Of a DNA stretch of 64,000 bases, positions 57,071-64,000 are shown one piece after another; position 1 is the first letter of the stretch; each line of letters starts with the position of its first letter. The DNA lies in contig JAHREC010000009.1 of assembly GCA_020081605.1 (NCBI GenBank), positions 4,712,001-4,776,000 on the forward strand, in the 5' to 3' direction. The notes under the pieces are model-generated. The model did no database searches. It saw only the letters and a list, made by a program, of their open reading frames with translations, and was not told where the DNA came from. The stretch is from Albifimbria verrucaria (taxonomy: Eukaryota > Ascomycota > Sordariomycetes > Hypocreales > Stachybotryaceae). The position numbers were made by a program, and so were the translations under genes.

Positions 57071-59208
57071 TATGCCTACTTCTAGGGCATTCATTTCTTG
57101 CTTTGGAGGGCATGAGATGCTCCGAGCAAGACATGGATGGGCCTGTTCACATTTCAACTCGTCGAGTGCAGTTTTTCTAAGAATCTATTTTTGTCTTCTT
57201 TTACTAGCGCTCTATGTCGCCGGTGGTTCGATTTGATAGCATTCGGTGACTTTCACCGTGGTCTAATAAGATGCCCTTGTTATGATATTGAAGCATGCCC
57301 CACGTGCCACCAGGTTGGGTCCTTCATGAGCTAAATTTAGCACTCGGCCCAGTAAAGATCTCCATGAAGATATTTGGGATTTAATTGATTTTTGGGGAGA
57401 GATGGTTGTATTGTAGCGAAGAGTCCGTGTCATTGATATTGCCTCCAACGCGGACTTTGTAGAGTATAGAATCATTCAGTAGTAAACAGTGATATCCAGG
57501 ACGAGTATTCATCTTATTCTCAAGAGGATAGAGTATCGTATTACATTGAATTGGCCTCGTAAGAACGGCTACTACCCTAGACGACTGCGTGAACAAATGG
57601 AGGGCATTTGACATCTTTGCTGCAGCTCTCTGCAGGTGAGCGCATCATCTATTCATACATATTTACGTCGCACACCAACATTCGATGGTCCATATTAATT
57701 CCAGAGGAATGGGATCCAGCCATTCATGATCAGGTCCTCCATACGTGGTGACGTGCCAGTGCTTGTAATCACACCAACCAACGACGCACTGGAACCTATT
57801 TTAAACCCGCACTCAACATCACCATCTGCCATTTGGAGCCGAATCGCATACACAAGCACACCTGTCCACGTAAACCAGTCGCTACCAACAATCCCATTCG
57901 GCCGCGAGCTTAGCGCCAAGAGCTGCAGAGGGACACCCGTGGTGGATAGCCTCTGTCACATTGCCAATCGCCATCACTCACAAGCACATGTCCGTTCATG
58001 CATCTAACAGCGCGTCGCATTCAGCAAAGATGGGCATTTTCCTGGCTATTCACGGAAGCCGACCCTTGCATCTCATTGCGCGCCCCGACGACACGGACCT
58101 CTCCCAGTCCAACATGATAGGATGCCAGCTACACGGAACCGACGCCAACATCGCCAACTCGCTCGTTACCCCTCGGGAAGCACGGGCAACACGTTCCGTT
58201 AAATTGGAATGTGCCAATGTGGCCGAGAGCCCAGGCCACGTTAGCGAGCGTCTTCAACGGTGCTGCAGCTGCATTGTGACTCTATGCCCAAGTAGGACAC
58301 ACGACTTGCCCACTTGGGTAGGTCTGCCGAAGCCCATAATTGGATGCCTCGCTTGCTTCTCCATCCACACACACATTCCCATCCAGCCTCAGATCGTGAT
58401 CAATCAGACAAGAGCCGCAAGCAAAGCGATGCGCAGCCGTGGCTCAGCAGGGCGGTCAGCGAGAATGCGAGCACACCTTTCGCTGCGCGACACGCAATCC
58501 AGCCAACCAACGTGCGTATAAGCAACCAATATCATCTCGAGGCAGAAGGACGATCACATGGAAAGCTACCGGACACTTACTGGGGCCCCCAGCACGTATG
58601 TCGGGCATATCTTCTCTCCGTTTCTTACACGAACCAAATATCGTGACCGTTCTACCCAAGATTCAGCCCTGAGCGTTGTTTTTTATATCAATCTATTCAG
58701 ACCGCCACAACAAGGCTCATTGCTTTTACAAAGAAAGCGCTCCGGCTTTCAGTTGAGGCGCGTAGCTCGCTTGTCCATCTCATGAAGAAGGCTGGGTGCC
58801 TTCTGGATTCAGCTCAAGGTTGCTGGTGAGAACTAGCAACGCAACCCTGCAACCCCACTGGACACGGGCCAAACGAGTCAACCCAAAGGCCCTTTCGCGA
58901 AGACGAGAGATGCGTTTGATTGCTTTCTCTTTCTCATACCCATTGCTCTCTCAAGAAACAGACTTCACCGGAAGAGCCTAAGCAAAAATCTACTTGAAAA
59001 TCAACTCGAACGTTGAAAAATATACTGATTGACACCGGGCCTCGTCCAACCCCTCACTCCGATATAGAGTCGCATCCAACACAATCAGCTGACCCCACGT
59101 TCGAGTGCGCCTTGCGTCGCGCAGCTGCATGATAGGCCGTACACCAATTTTTGCGCCTGGCCAAGTGCTCGGATTGCCAACAGTTCACGACTCCAAGATC
59201 ACGGCATC
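57071..59208. other. gene-free region, about 2.1 kb
   Basis: Between the pfkB kinase and the Cys-rich membrane protein. The long open frame at 57961-58521 has no recognisable domain and two other frames overlap it, so I do not call it a gene. The last kilobase presumably contains the promoter of the downstream gene. Confidence 0.45.
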
Positions 59209-60865
59209 ATGAAGGCTTGGAGTCGCTGGTGTTGTGTTGCCGCTTTGGCGACAGCGCTGCACGGCATTGGTGTCAGCGCCGCCGAATACAAGAGATTGGA
59301 TGGAATCCATCGGATTGAGAAGAAGGCACAGATCACCGCACCAGCTCAGCTACTTGTGAAACGCGATGGCAAAGATACTACATGTGCGTCAAGTTTATCG
59401 CTCTGTGCCTCGGAGTTTGGTGGAGGCTGTTGCCCAGATGGCTATCAGTGCGCCCAAGAAAGCTGCTACGCTACAACAAGAGCGCCAATGACATGCCTTG
59501 GTAAGGCGGGTTGGCATGCCTGCCCTTTGGTCAATGGTGGTAAGTGATGTCTTCTTTGGCTCTTCAAATTGTGCTAGCAGTCTCTGACTTGACCTTGTAG
59601 GTGGCTGTTGTCCGGATGGATTGATATGCGACAAAGGATCGAATTGCAAAGCACCATCTGGATCGTCGTATACATTCGGCTGCCCGGCGAACTATTTCCA
59701 GTGTCCATCGTCGCTAAATTATGGATGTTGTCCGAATGGCATGGGATGCGCTGCGAACCAATGCTACTCTACCGAGGTGCAGACAGTTACGACAAGAATG
59801 GCTGTCACAACCACCAAAGACGGGGATAGAACAACCATTATTTCTACGCGGACTTCTACATTCACTCCGACTATTCCTACTGCATTGCCTAGCAGCGACA
59901 ACAGCGATGAGGGTCAAAAGGTTCTCAAATTTTTCCCATCGGCCGTGGCGAAGGCTGCCGCAGAACCAGAACAGGATGATGGCAATGACAACCAAGGGCT
60001 TAGCAAAGGAGCTGTGGGAGGTATTGTCGCAGGCGCCGTGGTATTCTTGATCATCATTGTCGCCGTAGCCTGGGTCATCCTTCGACGTCTCAATACGGTT
60101 GCCGCCGCTGTCAGTGCTTCGAAGCCATCCAGTGCCTCTCGTAGCAGGCCGCCGATGAGACATCAACCAACAGAGTCCGAGATTGACGGCGTAAGCGTCG
60201 ACCCCTTAATGGTATCGCCACCGGCTTCAGTCAGCCCAGGCGTCTTCCGCTACGGCCGCCCTCCAACAGATCCTAGCGTCCATAGCCAGGCCCCAAGCAG
60301 TTTTGCTGGAGGATATTCAGCTGTCAGCCCCGGCGACACTGCGAGGCCTCAGTATGATATGTCTGGGAATATTGTCGGGTACTTTGATCACCCGGTAATG
60401 AAGCCAAGGAGAACGAACTCGAACGCCGCGCAGTCTCTACCTCGTGTAAGTGAGGATTCACAGAACACTTACACCCATGGCAGACAATGGAGCAATGCTT
60501 CAGAAACCTCTGGCGAACATGAAACTTCTATGGCAGCACGTGCCAAGGAGCTTGAAGGAGACCCCTATGTGCCGGAGCTGGCTGGATCACCGCCTGGCTT
60601 CATTGTGTCACCGCTTGACGAGACAGACTCGAGCTTCTCATCAATCCAACCTCTGAACATTTCACGGAAGAAGAGCAATAACATGGGAACTTCTCGTTCT
60701 GATGCCGTGGCAGGCCCGTCAACTCAGCTTGACGTGGTAGACGAGGAAACCAATAGTTTCCAGGGACGATCATTCCGGATCATGGGCCAACCAACGTATC
60801 AGGCTGTGCAAGGCATGGATGAGGATGAGAGACAAGGTGCTAACCCTGGCTACTACGGCCGTTAA
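59209..60865 (+). CDS. Cys-rich single-pass membrane protein, sensor-like orphan
   Basis: Exons 59209-59539 and 59601-60865 flank a 61-bp intron; 531 aa without a frame break. Residues 1-25 form a signal peptide ending near GVSAAEYKR. The extracellular part contains repeated Cys modules of the form GGGCCPDGYQC, GGCCPDGLIC and YGCCPNGMGC, spaced by other cysteines. A Thr/Ser-rich stalk follows (likely O-glycosylated), then one membrane helix at about 250-273 (GGIVAGAVVFLIIIVAVAWV) and a disordered cytosolic tail of about 255 residues with many Ser/Pro. The layout resembles fungal wall-stress sensors such as Wsc or Mid2, but the Cys pattern is not a WSC domain. The family is conserved in filamentous ascomycetes as far as I recall; no function is known to me. 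Confidence 0.88.
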
Positions 60866-63800
60866 AGCGCATGTTAGCTTTACAATCAACCATGCAAAGG
60901 GCGCTCCCTCCTTGCGCACTTGCTTACACAATTACACGTAGCAATTTATAATTAGGGAAAGGCGTTACGCGAAGGGAAGGACAACCAAGCATCTCGGGGT
61001 GGATATTCAAGGTGTCGGTGTTGGACTAGCATTGAGGTAGTTGCTTGAGCCGGTGTGCCAATTAGGCACAGTGGTATTGGGAGGGTGGCTGATTCGTGAA
61101 TGTTGTGGTCGAGGAGTTTACCGGAACGGAGTATAAGACGAAGCTTGAGAACGGCGTAGGACGGGACAAGGCGAACCCGCCAAAGGTCATTGATATACGC
61201 GCCATCAGTTTTGTGGCTTGGAGTTAGATGAATTGAAAACAAAGCATTCGAATCAAGCTTGTGAAGGATGTGGTTTAACCATCAGTGCCAACTCGTGTCG
61301 TTGTGTTTTTGACCTGCTTGCTGCTTTAGAGGAGAGGGACTTGGAATCGTTGTTTCTGCTTGTTGCTTGGACGATATGTCCTCATCAGGAGCAAACATAT
61401 ATTGTGCACAAGGTCGTCCGGAAGTTGAGATCGTTAGTTCCTGCTGAAGTCGTAACAGACTTGAGGTGTTGCTGTATTGTTCGGTCCGGCCAGAGAACAA
61501 TCAGAGTATTATTCTGTTGATAGGTAATTTGTATTGTGATGAAAAGATGCTACGCTCTGTTCCATCAATTCTGGTAGGAGGACGATCTCGCGAATTGATG
61601 GGGCAGTGGTCGGTAGTTCGTCAATAATGCCGAGCAAAGAGTGAGGGCAGCAGAAGGTAGAGACGAGATCAGAAGCGGTGCGTGCGTACGAGTGAGTTCG
61701 GCCCTTTGCAAGGCAACCTTTGAGGATCTGCAGTTTCTCCGAGGACAATGGCAATGAGTGCAAGTTTCGGCCAGGAGACAGTCACAACGACGACTGACGA
61801 TCTGAGTTGGACGACCCAAGCCATCACAGCCGCCTAGCGTTGTTGTTTTACGCCACGGCAAATATTTACTATTTTGCCGCCATTCACGAAGCAGCAAGCG
61901 CACCAAGCAGATAGCTTGGTGCAATTTCCTACGGCTCGTATCCTAGCCCATCATCCTTTTTCTCCATAACCTGGGGTCAACGACCTTGCTGTGGAGTTCG
62001 CCTCCGAGTTAGGACCGCTGCTTGTATCCACCATATTGCGCCTCATGGACGAAGTTGCAGACGTGCGGAGAAGAGGTCAGCCTTGGCTTGTCAACAGAGC
62101 TAGTTGATCGTGCTAATACCAACCCGAGCGTCAAGTAGAGGCGGTTTCCTCTCGCTTGTTCGGATATTTGGGCGGCTACGGCTACAGGCTCTTGGACTGC
62201 TTCGCCCCTCACTCCCTCCCCGTGGGGAAGTTCCTGAGTGGATATTGAGGCTAGTCCCACGAATCAGCCGAGTGAAGCAAGAAACAACGAAGGCGGGGAA
62301 GATAACGCATTGAACCTGGTTCTGAGGGGAATCACAGGTTGGATGAATCCACTTCATTCTTGAGTCTCCACTGGTAACTACGGTGGCATAGACGAGATGC
62401 GGGGAAGTAGGGGAGAAAGTGTCATCGGCCGGGGGACGGTTCATTGTGGTCTCAGGCTAAATTGCTCATACAGAACAGTATGATGCGCCGTGATGCGATA
62501 CGACGTGTGTCAATCACTTGGCAAGGAAGAGGAGGGTTGAATGAGAAGGCGAAGAGAGCAGAAGTGGAGAGAAGAAAGCATCTTTGTTAGGACTTTGCCG
62601 AGCGTCACTGGAATTGCTTGAATCAAGAAATGACATGCATAGATCGATGTGACTACGATGTAGATTGGGAGGGAGGAATGCGACGCTGTTTATTTCAATA
62701 CGGCCAGAATAATGGAACAATACTCAATTCAAATGATGTTGGACCTAAGGTTTATGGAAAGATCAAATCAAGAAGAGAAATAGGGTAAGTTGTGGAAACT
62801 GAGGACGCAAGTCAAGCATCTGAATCATTTATTTAGATAGTCCAACAAATGGCACCGACACTGCGACAGAACGAGCCGTGCACTAACAACAGTTAAGAAG
62901 CATTTATTTAGTGGGACCTTATAATCATATACTCATTTCATTCACTAACAGAGCCCAGGTTATACTGCAGCAACTGTGTATATAACGGTAGGACTATGAT
63001 CTACGGAACCTCGTGGAACAAGCACTGCTTCGCGACCCTACACACATCGGTCAAAGATGGTGCGTAGGATGGGAGGGAGGTGTGACGGACGGACCGAACG
63101 TAACAATGCTGGTGGATGTTTGTCAGATGCTGCGCTGCAACACTCCTAATAATTGGAGAATGTTGCACCGAGAAAAAAAACTAAGCGACAGGAGGACCTC
63201 GAGCAATTGTATGCGCCCGTTAACTGTAAGCAAACGGAAATGGCACAATTGGTTGGGCTATTGTGCAATAATATCTCACTGCTTCTGTCGTTCGCTACAA
63301 TTGAGCGCGGTTCAACAGTTGCGTGCGCTATCATTTCCAACTGAACAGGTTCCTTTGCTGGATCAGCATAGTCTGACGTTGGTTCCCTCACAACGATGCT
63401 CGCTTGTGGTTAAAACAAACGAAAAATTGAATCATCGAACTGGGTGCACCGTCCGAGACGGGCAACAACCGTTGCTGATCGCTGGAAGATCTGCTCGTTC
63501 TCGATTTGCACGTTCCCCTCCATAAGAAACTGAACCAGGGGTTCGGGTTGGTCAAGGGAAACAGGTTCCGGCTCCTGATGATCCGATCATAAATGAGTGG
63601 GTGTTGTGTTAGTCTATGTTGTATCGGTGGTGGAGGAGCAGACAGCAAGCCCACCCACCACTGCGATATTGATATTGCGGTGTCAACGTGCTGTACTGTA
63701 TCTGCCATTACGAATTGGGGACCTGTTTGATACCGAGCGACAGGGGAATCTAACGCCTAATCGGCTGTTGTGAATCTTAATGCGATACGGTAATTGAGCC

Positions 63801-64000
63801 GATATCTAGCTGGCCCTGGCAGCTTAGCGTACCCGTTGATAGGATGGGAAATATCGAAGAGTGCTGAGCATGATTCAACCTCCCCGGGAAGCTAGGCTGC
63901 CTCATCTATCTGGACGCCGGGGTAGGCACGTTAGCGGGTGATGCGATGGGGTCGTAATTTATCCGTATCTTCCCTGTAAAGATCAATTCATCAAGGTCTT
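60866..64000. other. gene-free right end of the window
   Basis: 3.1 kb without a frame bearing a recognisable domain, no tRNA and no clear repeat. The frame at 63013-63525 is open but has no family resemblance and shares its DNA with an antisense frame. It may be promoter DNA of a gene beyond the window. Confidence 0.45.

Noticed and set aside
57961..58521. 186-aa plus-strand open frame
   Set aside because: No domain, low-conservation composition, and two further overlapping frames on the same strand. It looks like chance in GC-richer spacer DNA.
63013..63525. 170-aa plus-strand open frame near the right edge
   Set aside because: No recognisable family, mixed composition and overlapping frames on both strands.

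Overview
The window is nuclear DNA of a filamentous ascomycete. The evidence is short GT-AG introns of about 45-90 bp, fungus-only families (Pal1, HET, fungal Zn2Cys6 and DUF3425-type bZIP regulators), an iterative-style NRPS, and intron-bearing fungal tRNA genes. Protein similarity that I recognise by eye points to Sordariomycetes, probably Hypocreales. The lineage is an inference.

Layout. 1-1.2 kb: 3' part of a D-serine dehydratase-like PLP enzyme. 1.6-2.6 kb: secreted Gly-rich protein with a probable GPI anchor. 5.5-7.7 kb: Zn2Cys6 regulator. 8.0-18.6 kb: a compact housekeeping block with an ANCHR-like zinc-finger protein, an LMBD1-type lysosomal/vacuolar cobalamin transporter, CFT1/CPSF160 and Pal1. 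22.2-29.8 kb: USB1, CKS1/SUC1 and ERO1, separated by long gene-free spacers. 31.5-44.3 kb: an accessory-looking block with tRNA-Leu(CAG), a HET-domain protein, a ThuA-like protein, tRNA-Arg(ACG), a one-module NRPS (half C-A-T-C), a bZIP regulator and an NmrA-like protein. 44.5-48.6 kb: lipoate-protein ligase and a Zn2Cys6 regulator with micro-exons. 53.5-60.9 kb: a PAQR/HlyIII membrane protein, a MAK32-like pfkB kinase and a Cys-rich single-pass membrane protein. The last 3.1 kb holds no gene that I can support.

Sequence quality dominates interpretation. Around 40 single-site reading-frame breaks occur, in most of the genes including ones expected to be essential (CFT1, ERO1, CKS1, USB1). Nearly all are explained by one base missing from a short run of identical bases (GGGG, CCCC, TTTT, AAA). 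I therefore read these genes as intact genes in an unpolished assembly, not as pseudogenes, and I give each break position. Genes without breaks are the Gly-rich protein, the ANCHR-like protein, the ThuA-like protein, the NmrA-like protein and the Cys-rich membrane protein. One break differs: a perfect 11-bp tandem duplication in the PAQR gene.

Most promising biology: the NRPS with a carrier-site Ser replaced by His beside a bZIP/NmrA pair, and the micro-exon splitting of two genes.
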